Below are positions 34,987 through 44,270 of a stretch of 64,000 nt of DNA, one piece after another. A model generated the notes under the pieces. The model saw nothing but the letters and a program-made list of their open reading frames with translations, had not been told where the DNA came from and did no database searches. Both the position numbers and the translations under genes were made by a program. Origin of the DNA: Pukyongia salina (GTDB taxonomy: Bacteria > Bacteroidota > Bacteroidia > Flavobacteriales > Flavobacteriaceae); assembly GCF_002966125.1 (NCBI RefSeq), contig NZ_CP027062.1, forward strand, positions 3,024,501 through 3,088,500, given 5' to 3'. Positions within the stretch are counted from its first letter, which is position 1, and every line of letters begins with the position of its first letter.

Positions 34987-36018
34987 TCAATGTCCATTTT
35001 CTATTCTTCTAATAGGGCTTGTTTCCATTATTTTGTTCCATTCATAATTTCGAAACTCCCAAATATCTCCAAACACGTTTTCTCCATCATGCCCGCCAAA
35101 AAGAACCATTCTTCCGTTTTTTTGGTCATAAATCATGTTACTATGATTTCTTGGATTAGGGCTTTTATTAGTTTTAAGTTTATCCCAATTATTTCCACTT
35201 AACCTCCAGGTTTCGTTTATCCTTGTGGTACCGTTCCATCCTCCAAACCTAATGAACTCTTTTCTTTCTTCATCATAGGCCATTGAGGCGTTAAAGATAC
35301 CCGCAGGACCTATGTTAGTTGTTTTCTTCCACTCTTTACCATCCCATTTCCAAGTCTCTCCCTTAGATTCACCGTATTGTTTATCTATCGTACTACCACC
35401 AAAAAGGATTATACATTTTTCTTCGGAATCATATGCCATAGCGGCTCCATGTCGGTTAGATGGTCCTGAATTCGTAATTAAATTCCAATCATTATTTCGA
35501 AACTCCCATGTATCACCGAGTTTAATGTACTCGTTATTTTGAATATGATAACCACCAAACAAAACAACTGTTTCGCGATCTTGGTCATAGACCATAGATG
35601 CCTCTGCTCTAGGTATCGGAGAGTTTTTTGTAATTAATTTTTCCCATTTGTTATTCTTGAATTGCCATGTATCGTTCAGAAGGTTATTAGAGTCCGGCTT
35701 TATACCAAATAAAACTTTACTTCCACCAAAAAGAATCAAGCGATTATTCTGAATATCATACACCATTGAAGCAAAAGTTCTGGGTTCTGGTTGAATCTTT
35801 GTATCTACTCTTCGCCAATTTTTGCTATCCAACACCCACAAATCCGACACTACTTCTTCTTCACTTGCACCTGCAAATAAATATACTTTAGATTCTAATG
35901 CATTGTATGCCATTGAATGTGCATTTCTAACAAAACCTAAGTTTTCCTTCCTCTCAATATTAGACACACAACCTAAGGTCATTACTAATGAAAATATTAA
36001 AATCGCTTTTTTCTTCAT
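34987..36018 (-). CDS. Kelch-repeat lipoprotein
   Basis: 343 residues. The lipobox TLGC is at about residue 17. Six propeller blades are readable from repeated (M/A)-x-Y-D ... (L/I)-F-G-G motifs: VYLFAGASEE, LILFGGSKV, VVLFGGYHI, IILFGGSTI, FIRFGGWNG and MVLFGGHDG, each followed by a W-containing strand (DTWEFRN, ETWKWDG). It is predicted to be a lipid-anchored six-bladed beta-propeller for protein or glycan binding. Confidence 0.88.
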   Translation of the reverse strand: MKKKAILIFSLVMTLGCVSNIERKENLGFVRNAHSMAYNALESKVYLFAGASEEEVVSDLWVLDSKNWRRVDTKIQPEPRTFASMVYDIQNNRLILFGGSKVLFGIKPDSNNLLNDTWQFKNNKWEKLITKNSPIPRAEASMVYDQDRETVVLFGGYHIQNNEYIKLGDTWEFRNNDWNLITNSGPSNRHGAAMAYDSEEKCIILFGGSTIDKQYGESKGETWKWDGKEWKKTTNIGPAGIFNASMAYDEERKEFIRFGGWNGTTRINETWRLSGNNWDKLKTNKSPNPRNHSNMIYDQKNGRMVLFGGHDGENVFGDIWEFRNYEWNKIMETSPIRRIENGH

Positions 36019-36178
36019 TGTGCGAATTAAATTTTGCCTAACGTACCTAAAGATGTCGCTTATGTCGCTTGGCGTCTCATTTAAAATAAAGATAGTTTAT
36101 TTGAAATTTACAAGGTGTAGATCTGGCCAAATTAAGCCATAGAGGATATATATATTTGAAGGTTATTAACGGTTTATT

Positions 36179-36667
36179 TTATATTTTTTTCCAACTAATG
36201 AATACAAGAAAGTTACTTATCCCAATATATAATTGTTGTGAGACGCCAATAACAAGCAATAATTGTAGCCATGGAATATAGCCTAATGCTGCCACAAAAT
36301 GCAGTATTATCAAGGCTGGGCCAACAATTGTATCCAAAATATCCTTCAATCCCTTAAATTCCGGCTTAATTTTAAATTTTACAGCTGTGTAAATAATTGA
36401 GCCAAAGTTCGCTAGATGCATTATTCCAATCCCTAGGTTTGCTAATCTCCAAATGAGAAAGGTATCCTCGGTTCCTACACTAATTATCTGTGGTAATAAT
36501 GAACCAACCAGAGCGGTCAAAGTTGTGGTGACCAATGCTTGAAACCGTATTTTTTCATAATTATCCCAATTATCGGCACTATGTTTTAATGCAACAACAA
36601 CTCCCGTAAAGCCTAAAGTTCCCAATGCTATTTGGGCAAGAGTATTCAATAAATCGGAATGTTCCAT
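36179..36667 (-). CDS. Four-helix membrane protein, unknown
   Basis: 162 residues with four membrane helices (about 8-26, 45-62, 75-95 and 108-155 with a break). Opening 'LLNTLAQIALGTLGFTGVVVALKHS' (in part) resembles small flavobacterial membrane proteins of unknown function. Between the Kelch gene and a gene-poor stretch. Confidence 0.7.
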   Translation of the reverse strand: MEHSDLLNTLAQIALGTLGFTGVVVALKHSADNWDNYEKIRFQALVTTTLTALVGSLLPQIISVGTEDTFLIWRLANLGIGIMHLANFGSIIYTAVKFKIKPEFKGLKDILDTIVGPALIILHFVAALGYIPWLQLLLVIGVSQQLYIGISNFLVFISWKKI

Positions 36668-37000
36668 GGTTTAATATAGTTTATAACATACTATACCCTC
36701 TTATATAACGTGGTGTGTGTGCGGTATCGGAAGGGCGCTAGCCGTATCTTTCTATGTGACTTAGTTTTATTTAAATGTAGAAACTTTAAACGAATAACCC
36801 AACAAGCGCAACCTGATTAGTGCTATTGTGAACATTTAATTTCTTGAAGTTAATCAACATTTGGCTATAATCTATTTCCCGTTCTAAATTCCAAAGATTA
36901 GAATTGCCCCTGCTAATCCAGTAAACCAGATAGGTACTCCATATCTACCGGGTAAAAACTAGCTTTTAATTATAAATGGTAGTGTTCTTTCGTTTTTTAA
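36668..37000. other. Gene-poor spacer with a possible decayed reading frame
   Basis: 333 bp without a gene. A fragment ATATAACGTGGTGTGTGTGC (36703-36722) loosely recalls a repeat arm. On the minus strand around 36890-36970 a short frame reads F-L-P-G-R-Y-G-V-P-I-W-F-T-G-L-A-G-A-I-L before a stop, which looks like the end of a small membrane protein gene that has decayed. Weak evidence only. Confidence 0.35.
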
Positions 37001-37741
37001 TTATTCGTTTGAGTTTTCAATTATGTCTTTCATTAACTCACTAAGAGATTGAAAATGCCCTCTTAATCTAACAGAAAGGAAATAGAAATTATCTGCCCTA
37101 TTTTCAAACTCCGGATTCTTTAAAAGCTCTGGATTGTTTATCGCAATGGTTGATTTTTGAAGATTTTTTGTGCCCTCTGTCAAGGCATCAATATTTCTAA
37201 CGGAACCATTTTTGGTTATAAATTCTATATATTCTGCCCCGTATTGTTTAAAATTAGCGTTATTATTCTCCATTTGGTCAAATTCTCTTTCCCATTTAAA
37301 TAGTAAGGATTTTAAATTATTATTGTTTAGGTTAGATAGCGCTCCAGAGTTTTTTAATTCCACCAGTACAAATGAACTAGGTTTCCAATTTGGCATCCAA
37401 AATGTTTTATTCAAGAGCTGATCAAATTCAAGATTAGTCATATTACTATCCTGAGTTCTCATGAGTAATAGTAACCTATCTAAACCTTCAATTACACTGT
37501 TTAATCTGTCAATACTTACGTCTAATTCAATTAGATTCTCCTTAAACTCCTTATTTAAATTTTGAAGAACTATCTGGTTTTGTTCTTTTATAATGCGTTC
37601 CTGATTATAATTATTAATCTGTAATGCAATAAGAATCCCTATCACCACCAAGACAATCTCACCTATTGCATAAATGAGATACTTTCTAAACTTATTTTCA
37701 GTCAATAAACTTTGCCGAATTTTCCGGAAGAATTTAATCAT
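37001..37741 (-). CDS. DUF6090 family membrane protein (copy C)
   Basis: 246 residues, opening MIKFFRKIRQSLLTENKFRKY, with the shared transmembrane helix (IGEIVLVVIGILIALQINN) and a divergent alpha-helical remainder. Function unknown. Its 3' flank (GTGTTCTTTCGTTTTTTAATT) partly resembles the 3' flank of copies D, F and G (TTGTGCTTTCGTTATT), suggesting a common origin of the unit. Confidence 0.85.
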   Translation of the reverse strand: MIKFFRKIRQSLLTENKFRKYLIYAIGEIVLVVIGILIALQINNYNQERIIKEQNQIVLQNLNKEFKENLIELDVSIDRLNSVIEGLDRLLLLMRTQDSNMTNLEFDQLLNKTFWMPNWKPSSFVLVELKNSGALSNLNNNNLKSLLFKWEREFDQMENNNANFKQYGAEYIEFITKNGSVRNIDALTEGTKNLQKSTIAINNPELLKNPEFENRADNFYFLSVRLRGHFQSLSELMKDIIENSNE

Positions 37742-37903
37742 AAGAGAAATTTATAAGATCAAGAAGAACACCGTGTATATGTATGATTACGAGCCAGTTT
37801 ATCTACGATTCATTTCAGAATTCAAATTACAAAATAAAAAAGAATAGCGATTTGAAACTTAGTTCAAATCGCTAATACTTATTCACGTTGTTGGTAATCG
37901 AAA

Positions 37904-38737
37904 TTAAGCAATGACTTGATTCCAAATTCCAGTCTTAGCAGTTTCATGAGCATATTCTGAAAAGGATTTCGCTTTTCTGCCTAAGACACGTTCAATATCA
38001 TTTACCACAAGTTGATTTTTTGGATTGGTTAACACATGACTAAATAAATACTCAATTAACCACACCATATCACCAGGTACTTGCAATTGCTTCATCTCCT
38101 GAATATACTGTTCTAAAGAGATGTCATAGAAATTTAAGCTTCTATTGCTTGTCTTTGAAATAAACCTAACAGCATCCTTAAAAGTTATTAATTCCGGACC
38201 TGTTACCTCTATGATTTCACCATTATATGAATCCTCAAGCAAAACGGTAGCGGCAACCTCGGCAATATCATTAGCATCTACAAATGGAATGAGCACGTCC
38301 GACATTGGTAATGCCACCTCACCGGAAAGGATGGGTTGTAAAAAGAAACTTTCACTCCAATTTTGATTAAACCATGACGCTCTTACGATGGTATAATCTA
38401 TACCCGAATTTATAACGATGTTTTCACAGGCCTCGGCTTCAGACTCCCCTTTCCCGGAAAGTAACACCATTTTTTTAACGCCTAGATCCTTAGCTAAATA
38501 AGTTAAACTCTCTATAGCTTCTTTAGCACCAGGAACTGCCAAATCGGGATAATAGGTAACATACATTCTTTCAATACCTGCTAAAGCATTTACCCATGTG
38601 TTTTTATCATCCCAATCGAAACTTGGTGATGCATTTCTTGAGCCTATTCTAGGCTCAATACCTTTATTTTTTAATTGTTCTACTACTCGGCGACCAGTTT
38701 TACCAGTTCCTCCGATAACTAAAATGTTACTGTTCAT
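37904..38737 (-). CDS. NmrA-like NAD(P)-binding protein
   Basis: 277 residues. The N-terminal NILVIGGTGKTGRRVVEQL is the Rossmann loop; VRASWFNQNWSESFFL and EVTGPELITFKDAVRFIS are typical of NmrA/NAD(P)H-azoreductase-like SDRs. Related proteins sense NADP(H) or reduce quinones. Last gene of the six-gene unit 37904-41650 led by a Crp-type regulator. Confidence 0.88.
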   Translation of the reverse strand: MNSNILVIGGTGKTGRRVVEQLKNKGIEPRIGSRNASPSFDWDDKNTWVNALAGIERMYVTYYPDLAVPGAKEAIESLTYLAKDLGVKKMVLLSGKGESEAEACENIVINSGIDYTIVRASWFNQNWSESFFLQPILSGEVALPMSDVLIPFVDANDIAEVAATVLLEDSYNGEIIEVTGPELITFKDAVRFISKTSNRSLNFYDISLEQYIQEMKQLQVPGDMVWLIEYLFSHVLTNPKNQLVVNDIERVLGRKAKSFSEYAHETAKTGIWNQVIA

Positions 38738-38834
38738 AATTTGATTGTTTTAAAATTTGATTAATAATTAACTTCATAGATCTGAAGTGCTATTGTCCGT
38801 TTATATTAATTGTTTTATAAACTCAAAGAGATAG

Positions 38835-39332
38835 TTATTGTTTTGAATAAATCAGTCCGATCAACAAGAGTGAAAAAGATGTGAATGATGCAATAGCGCG
38901 CTGAATGTTCCAGCGATTCCAAGGTTGTTCGAATTTTGTCCGTAACGTTTTAAGTACTACTACTGAGAGATTTTCTAACGTTGTTCTTTCGAGCAATTCA
39001 TTAAGTGGTACATTTTTAAAAACTGTGATAAGCCCTATACCCACTAAATATAAAATCGCAGCCATTAAAAATGACATAAACGTAGTGGCCTGCGAATTAC
39101 GATGTAAAAAGGCATTAATGAATAAAAGAATTACAGGACTAAAAAATACAACGAGGAAACTGCTATTAATAATAGCCTGATTCATGGCTTGAAAGGACTG
39201 CAAAAAACCAAAGTCATCCAATCTACTAATTCCAGGTGTGATGGCATTGGACCAGGTAAAACATAATCCAGCGGTTAAACCTGTAAATAATATGCTTAGC
39301 ATTAATACGATAAGTCTTAGTTTAATTTCCAT
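38835..39332 (-). CDS. DUF1772 (anthrone oxygenase-like) membrane protein
   Basis: 165 residues with four membrane helices. The pattern GLTAGLCFTWSNAITPGISRL and W-N-R-W-N near the C-terminal side match DUF1772/anthrone oxygenase-like proteins, whose chemistry in bacteria is unresolved. 10 bp from the FMN reductase gene, in the same operon. Confidence 0.8.
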   Translation of the reverse strand: MEIKLRLIVLMLSILFTGLTAGLCFTWSNAITPGISRLDDFGFLQSFQAMNQAIINSSFLVVFFSPVILLFINAFLHRNSQATTFMSFLMAAILYLVGIGLITVFKNVPLNELLERTTLENLSVVVLKTLRTKFEQPWNRWNIQRAIASFTSFSLLLIGLIYSKQ

Positions 39333-39342
39333 AATATGTCCT

Positions 39343-39882
39343 TTATTTTGTGTTCAAATGATCTTCGAAATGTTTAATCTTCTGAATCAAATCTTCCCTT
39401 AAGGGAGCATTTGAAATCCTTCCTTCTGAAAAATTATCGAAGAAATTAGGCAAGGCAAAATCAGCTACTACATTACCCCCTAGATAGGGAAAGTAGTTAA
39501 CGGCAGTCTGTAAAACAGTAGCCCCACCACGACCTCCGGGTGAAGTTGCCATTAAGAACATAGGCTTATCTCTCCATATTTTTATATTCGCGCGAGACAA
39601 CCAGTCGATCGTATTTTTAAATACCGCCGTATAGGTTCCATTGTGTTCTGCCAGTGTTACTATAAATCCATCAGCTTTATCAAATAATTCGTTAAGTCTC
39701 TTAATGGCAGTAGGTATGCCATTTTCGTCTTCATAATCAATTCCATAGACAGGCAGAACATAATCATTTAGGTCAATAGGAATAATTTGTACATTTTCTA
39801 GTAAACCCGATGAATAGTTTAGCAACCTTTTGTTGATGGATTTCTGGCTATTACTTCCTGCAATTGTGAATATTTTTTTCAT
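39343..39882 (-). CDS. NADPH-dependent FMN reductase family protein
   Basis: 179 residues. Flavodoxin-like features: TIAGSNSQKSINKRLLNYSS at the N-terminus (phosphate-binding loop), EHNGTYTAVFKNTIDWLSR and SPGGRGGATVL. Members reduce FMN or quinones with NADPH. It lies 5 bp from the DoxX gene and 10 bp from DUF1772, so it is clearly within one operon. Confidence 0.88.
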   Translation of the reverse strand: MKKIFTIAGSNSQKSINKRLLNYSSGLLENVQIIPIDLNDYVLPVYGIDYEDENGIPTAIKRLNELFDKADGFIVTLAEHNGTYTAVFKNTIDWLSRANIKIWRDKPMFLMATSPGGRGGATVLQTAVNYFPYLGGNVVADFALPNFFDNFSEGRISNAPLREDLIQKIKHFEDHLNTK

Positions 39883-39887
39883 TCTTT

Positions 39888-40340
39888 TTATTTTTTAGAG
39901 ATTAAACCATCAATAGACCATTTTCCACTTCCATTTACTACGATACTCAAAGCAATACCGATAACTAAAAGGGAATATTCAATTCCTTCACCTGTTTGAT
40001 CTCCATACCAGTTCATAAAGAATCCGTGTTCGAGTTGCGTGGTAACAATAATGCCAAAGAACATGACGGCAAGAGCTAATGCCCAAAATCTAGAGAAGAG
40101 TCCTAAAATCAGTGCAATAGAGCCGAAAAACTCAATCATTATCACCGAGAACGCCACTACGATAGGAAGATCCATTTGTGTTGTTAAGGACGTTATGGTT
40201 GCTGAATAGCCATATCCTCCAAAGAGTCCTAATAACTTTTGTGCACCATGAGGAAATATTACCAATCCGAGCGTCCAGCGTGCGATACTTAATCCAATGT
40301 TTGGATTTGTCTTTAATAGTTGTTTTACTAATTCTTTCAT
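39888..40340 (-). CDS. DoxX family membrane protein
   Basis: 150 residues with four membrane helices; LGLVIFPHGAQKLLGLFGGYG and VIMIEFFGSIALILGLFSRF are typical DoxX signatures. DoxX proteins are linked to thiosulfate/quinone or redox-stress processes. The operon context (FMN reductase, NmrA-like, Crp) supports a quinone or electrophile response. Confidence 0.88.
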   Translation of the reverse strand: MKELVKQLLKTNPNIGLSIARWTLGLVIFPHGAQKLLGLFGGYGYSATITSLTTQMDLPIVVAFSVIMIEFFGSIALILGLFSRFWALALAVMFFGIIVTTQLEHGFFMNWYGDQTGEGIEYSLLVIGIALSIVVNGSGKWSIDGLISKK

Positions 40341-40361
40341 AATGTTTTGATTAAAAATTGA

Positions 40362-41003
40362 TTATATAGTTATTCGATAATAAAATCCGAAGGATGTTTT
40401 TTCTACTGGCATCGATCCGTATTGGTCAATATCTAAACCAACACCTGCCTGATGTTTATAAAGCGACACACCAACTCTCAACTGCTGATAACTTCTAGAG
40501 TGCATTTTAAACTCATCCCAAATAGTTAAGAACTGTCCATTTAACCCGAGCGATAGGTTGTCATTTAGAGGTTTGATATATTGAATTTGTACAAGAACTT
40601 CAGCGTAACTAGTCTCAGTTTGCTCTGAGTATGCAACTGTTGGCATCAAAACAAAAAACAGACGTGAATTTTTGAATGTGTACTTCGCCGATAGCCGGTT
40701 AGAATAGCCTGCAAAGCTGTTGTAGTATATAGAGGGCCCTAGAGCAATATTATTGGTGATATTCCAAAACAATGTTGGTTGTACACCAACCTCATCAAAT
40801 TCTTTATTCTCCTTTTTAAACTTTTGAAAGAAAGCCAGCGTATTTAGACTAAGCGTCTTGCCTTTGTTAATTGGATAGCTCGAGAATATTGTAAAATCTG
40901 TTTTATCAAAGCCCGAAAACAGCTCTACTTGTGTAATTTGAGCTTGCAAAGAATGCGAAGACCCAACGAATAAAAGAAATATGATAATTGTGAGTTTTTT
41001 CAT
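40362..41003 (-). CDS. Secreted, likely outer-membrane beta-barrel protein
   Basis: 213 residues with a signal peptide (cleavage near LQAQ, residue 22). Alternating strands (SIYYNSFAGYSNRLSAKYTF, LNGQFLTIWDEFKMHSRSY) and an aromatic C-terminal strand (TSFGFYYRITI) suggest a small outer membrane barrel. Family name not certain (DUF6268-like). 21 bp upstream of DoxX in the same operon. Confidence 0.65.
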   Translation of the reverse strand: MKKLTIIIFLLFVGSSHSLQAQITQVELFSGFDKTDFTIFSSYPINKGKTLSLNTLAFFQKFKKENKEFDEVGVQPTLFWNITNNIALGPSIYYNSFAGYSNRLSAKYTFKNSRLFFVLMPTVAYSEQTETSYAEVLVQIQYIKPLNDNLSLGLNGQFLTIWDEFKMHSRSYQQLRVGVSLYKHQAGVGLDIDQYGSMPVEKTSFGFYYRITI

Positions 41004-41056
41004 GCTTCAAAATTCCGATAGGAACACATGAAAAAAAATGAACTAGTTTAAGACTT

Positions 41057-41650
41057 TTACTTACGGTTGACTTTTGTAATAATCTTACTCATAAATTCTG
41101 GCGTAATGCCAATATAACCCGCTAGGTCCTTTTGAGTAATTCTATTGACCACATTAGGATATTTCTTTTTGAATTCTATATATCGTTCCTCAGCAGATAA
41201 GGATATTCCATGATTAGAACGCTTTATATAACTTATAAGCGACCTTTGATAAAGTATACGATAAAACCTTTCAAATTTGGGTATTTCTTGAAATAGTAAA
41301 TCGTAATTCGCTCTTGAAATACCTAATAATTCCGAATCCTCGGTAGCCTTAATAAAATAGCGTGTAGGTTTTTTGGTCATAAAGCTCGCCATATCCCCAG
41401 TCCAATAATCCTCTACTGCAAACATTGAGATATGAGGTGCCCCCATTTCATCTATAGTATAAACCTTTAAGCATCCTTTTGTTATAAAATACTCATATTG
41501 GGTAATGTCACCCGCCTGCATTAGAAAGGTTTTCTTTTTAACGTTTATTTCTGTGAGTAATGAAAGGTATTTTTGCTTTTCTAACTCGGTTAAATCAATA
41601 AACCTGGCTACATTATTAAGTATTAAAGTATGTGAATCTTTGAAGTTCAA
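41057..41650 (-). CDS. Crp/Fnr family transcriptional regulator
   Basis: 197 residues. The cyclic-nucleotide-binding-like domain covers about residues 5-125 (LMQAGDITQYEYFITKGCLKVY), and the C-terminal helix-turn-helix reads RITQKDLAGYIGITPEFMSKI. Lacks the canonical cAMP-binding R-S-A pattern, as many Bacteroidota members do. It is the first gene of the operon Crp - barrel - DoxX - FMN reductase - DUF1772 - NmrA and probably controls it. Confidence 0.9.
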   Translation of the reverse strand: MNFKDSHTLILNNVARFIDLTELEKQKYLSLLTEINVKKKTFLMQAGDITQYEYFITKGCLKVYTIDEMGAPHISMFAVEDYWTGDMASFMTKKPTRYFIKATEDSELLGISRANYDLLFQEIPKFERFYRILYQRSLISYIKRSNHGISLSAEERYIEFKKKYPNVVNRITQKDLAGYIGITPEFMSKIITKVNRK

Positions 41651-41702
41651 TTCCGGCTTAGTTTGATATGGTCACCATTTTATTGGCCTTATTCTGAATA
41701 TA

Positions 41703-41890
41703 TTGTAATTGTTCCTGTTTTACCCGTGTCGCGAATGGCGGCAGTGATCCATAGTGATACTTCCCGTCGAAAGTTGGGAGTTGGGAGCCCGGCAGAGCCG
41801 CTAGATTGCGATGTTTAGTTAAGGATATCAAATTTATAATCAGATCGTCCAGAGCGCTGTAAACACAGTTATTAGAATTATGCCTGGTAG
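41703..41890. repeat. attC-like repeat, partly degenerate
   Basis: Left arm ATTGTAATTGTTCCTGTTTT, then GGCGGCAGTGATCC, an apical hairpin TTCCCGTCGAAAGTTGGGA, AGCCCGGCAGAGCCGCTAG, the conserved block GTTAAGGATATCAAATTTAT and right end TTATGCCTGGTAGTG. Same architecture as the type I repeats. Confidence 0.75.
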
Positions 41891-41900
41891 TGTCTGGTTT

Positions 41901-42545
41901 TTAATTATTCAATTTAGCTACTTCAATTCGGATGAACTCGGGCAAATAACTAGGTGTACAATTTTTGGCCACCATTTCATCTTTATAAAGTTTAGTTTTT
42001 TCACCGATTGAAATACATCTTTGGCGATATTCTTCCTGCCATTTTCCTATTTGCCCGGCCGTATAATTCATAGCCCATTGCACTTCAGGCTCTTCCTTCA
42101 TAAGATTTTTCTCTATAGAATCTAACAGCTTACCCGTATTAGAATGTTGTGTATCACCCATCCATCTCAATCTTGCTTGATAATACCAAAACACCCTCCT
42201 TTGTAATTTAGAAGGACTATTTTCCCACGATTCTATTAGAGCGATTAGCCTTTTGTCCTTAGATAGTTGATTAGCCATTAACCAATCCATCAATTGATTT
42301 TGCTCATTGAATTCATGATTCTGAATATCATTGTCAAGTTGGTCAATTAGAGCTTGGGTGAGACATTTTTTGTCCATGATCAGGATCGCTAATTGACGAG
42401 GCATAAATTTTCCCGTTGACCAGAGTTCCATAGCCAACTCATGGTCTTTTTTTATTTCTTTAGCGAATTTTCGAAGATCTCCCAACTTGGTTGTTTCCTT
42501 GTCAATTTCGCTATATATTTTTTGTGCTTTTGAAGATAGTTTCAT
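41901..42545 (-). CDS. DNA alkylation repair (AlkD-like) protein
   Basis: 214 residues of alpha-helical HEAT-like repeats. Features include ELWSTGKFMPRQLAILIMD, WLMANQLSKDKRLIALIESW and VQWAMNYTAGQIGKW, matching the DNA alkylation repair family. AlkD removes N3/N7-alkylated purines. It sits between two repeats as a single-gene unit whose flanks carry GGTAGTG and CACTACC. Confidence 0.85.
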   Translation of the reverse strand: MKLSSKAQKIYSEIDKETTKLGDLRKFAKEIKKDHELAMELWSTGKFMPRQLAILIMDKKCLTQALIDQLDNDIQNHEFNEQNQLMDWLMANQLSKDKRLIALIESWENSPSKLQRRVFWYYQARLRWMGDTQHSNTGKLLDSIEKNLMKEEPEVQWAMNYTAGQIGKWQEEYRQRCISIGEKTKLYKDEMVAKNCTPSYLPEFIRIEVAKLNN

Positions 42546-42579
42546 TTTACTCTTGGATGTTTTCTATTTTACTCACAAA

Positions 42580-42766
42580 GTGCCACTACCTCGATTGTGG
42601 CTTTTGGCGGCTGTGACTCCGAGGGATGCATCCCGACGAATGTAGAGAGTGGTGAGCCCGTCAGAGCCGCCAGTTTATTTGTTTAGTTAAAGATATCAAA
42701 TTTATAAATGTGAAAAACCGTACAACGGTTCATATAGCCATGAATGCGTTAAGCGAAGTTGGCACA
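42580..42766. repeat. attC-like repeat, partly degenerate
   Basis: Left arm GTGCCACTACCTC, GGCGGCTGTGACTCCG, apical hairpin near ATCCCGACGAATG, AGCCCGTCAGAGCCGCCAG, conserved block GTTAAAGATATCAAATTTAT and right end AAGTTGGCACAG. The right arm has drifted (ATGCGTTAAGCGAAGTTGG). Confidence 0.7.
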
Positions 42767-42820
42767 GCTTAGTTTGTTTTCAGTAAGATGGGGCTAAAAG
42801 CGAAATAGCTGAAGATTCTT

Positions 42821-43255
42821 TTATAAATAATTAAAGAATAATTCGACGGCTAATCCAAGGATAAAACTTATAATTACCCCAATTGGAGATATACGCCCCA
42901 TTTTAAATGTATTCGAAAAAGAAAGCCAAAGGGCTATTAAAGCACTAATAACAAAAAGTACCATACCGTAGGTAGGTACACTACTAGTAAAGAGACCAAT
43001 AGTATTAAAAATAGGATCTAACAATGCTGTAAATCCGAATAACGCCAAAGTAAAATTTGATTTAGGATGTTTAATAAATAGATAATAGCCCGCGATTATT
43101 AGTTCGATACAAATCGCCAGAGGACCAAATTGGCTATAAAATTCCTTTTTGAAATAATCTTCCAAACCAATTGGAAAGTTAATTCTTGTGTAAAATATAA
43201 CCCCAAGCACTATTGCAATTAGAATGAAAATTGTTGAAATAATTCTTCTTGTCAT
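42821..43255 (-). CDS. Membrane protein, unknown
   Basis: 144 residues with four membrane helices (about 5-22, 38-54, 62-100 and 120-140). No family recognised. Single-gene unit between repeats 42580-42766 and 43298-43418. Confidence 0.68.
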   Translation of the reverse strand: MTRRIISTIFILIAIVLGVIFYTRINFPIGLEDYFKKEFYSQFGPLAICIELIIAGYYLFIKHPKSNFTLALFGFTALLDPIFNTIGLFTSSVPTYGMVLFVISALIALWLSFSNTFKMGRISPIGVIISFILGLAVELFFNYL

Positions 43256-43297
43256 CCTAATACTTCATTAATAATACTTGCATCTCTTGAAATGTTT

Positions 43298-43418
43298 GCT
43301 AACGTGAGTAGTAGCGGATTTTATGCAGTTAATTTTTGGTTTAGCACAGACCTTAAATATACGAAAAAGCCATAGACGAAGCACGAACTCCCCTAGGGCT
43401 TATATACACTGTTGTGCT
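43298..43418. repeat. attC-like repeat, type II (about 120 bp)
   Basis: GCTAACG ... TAGTAGCGGATTTTATGCAG ... GCACAGACCTTAAATATACG ... ATATACACTGTTGTGC. It matches the repeat at 52902-53033 in plan and in the CGGATTTTA and CCTTAAAT blocks. Its right end TTGTGCTTTCGTTATT is the common 3' flank of DUF6090 cassettes. Confidence 0.7.
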
Positions 43419-43425
43419 TTCGTTA

Positions 43426-44145
43426 TTATTTTCTTAGTTCTTTTTCTATCATTCGAATCAAGTTGCCTACTCTAATATTGGCATCCTTCGTATTATTGCC
43501 TACATAGCCCATCGTTACTCCTCGAAATCTCACAGTTTCCTGAAAAACTAGATCTTCCATTAAAGATTCATAATCATGTGGAACTGCGTGGAACCATCTT
43601 TCCATTTTTAGTCTAGACGTTAAAATGGGTAAGACCATTTGATTGTGATTATCTTTAGAAAATTCCTCTTCGGTTTTTTCTACAAGCCTATAGTTTATAC
43701 TATGCAAATTGGTTAGAGTAATTCGAATACTATCATTACGAATTAAATCAAACCCTATGGATTTTAGGTTTTCAAATGCAGAAGTATTATAGGTTGAAAT
43801 ACCATGAGTATAAAGATTTCCAAAATGATTCGCTAGAGAATCGTGCCAAGGAATCTTTTTTTCCAGAGATAGATTTATAATTCTTGCCGATCTCTCCACT
43901 CGTTGATACCATTGAGCGTTTATTGCATTATCTAAGGAGTCTTTTCGCAGATTTGTTAATAGTTCTTTTAGCATCTTTTTTTCCAGCGCTATTCTTTTGT
44001 CTGTCTCATTCCAATTATTGATCTGAAGTGCAATGAGAATACCAACCACAACCAGTATAATCTCGCCGATAGCATATTTTAAATATTTGCCGGTTTTGTT
44101 TTCACTCATAAGTTTAAATCTAATTCGTCTGAAGAACTTGATCAT
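43426..44145 (-). CDS. DUF6090 family membrane protein (copy D)
   Basis: 239 residues, opening MIKFFRRIRFKLMSENKTGKY, then the shared transmembrane helix and a divergent helical body. Its 5' end and leader are closest to copy B. Its 3' flank (ATAACGAAAGCACAACA in gene sense) is shared with copies F and G and runs straight into a repeat arm. Function unknown. Confidence 0.85.
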   Translation of the reverse strand: MIKFFRRIRFKLMSENKTGKYLKYAIGEIILVVVGILIALQINNWNETDKRIALEKKMLKELLTNLRKDSLDNAINAQWYQRVERSARIINLSLEKKIPWHDSLANHFGNLYTHGISTYNTSAFENLKSIGFDLIRNDSIRITLTNLHSINYRLVEKTEEEFSKDNHNQMVLPILTSRLKMERWFHAVPHDYESLMEDLVFQETVRFRGVTMGYVGNNTKDANIRVGNLIRMIEKELRK

Positions 44146-44270
44146 AGTTTCAAATTATGTTTAGAGGACGTCTGCAAGGGGCTATCGCAATAAAAGGTCT
44201 ACCAGACCTTTGATTTTGCATTGCAAAATTATGTTTTGATAATCTAAAGAATTTTATCATTGGTTATTGG
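44146..44270. repeat. Duplicated DUF6090 leader (pair with 26757-26880)
   Basis: About 110 bp matches the leader of copy B. A minus-strand frame at 44150-44260 (ATG, 36 codons) starts M-I-K-F-F-R, the same as DUF6090, and stops 4 bp before copy D. It contains the AAAGGTCT/AGACCTTT hairpin. Confidence 0.7.
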
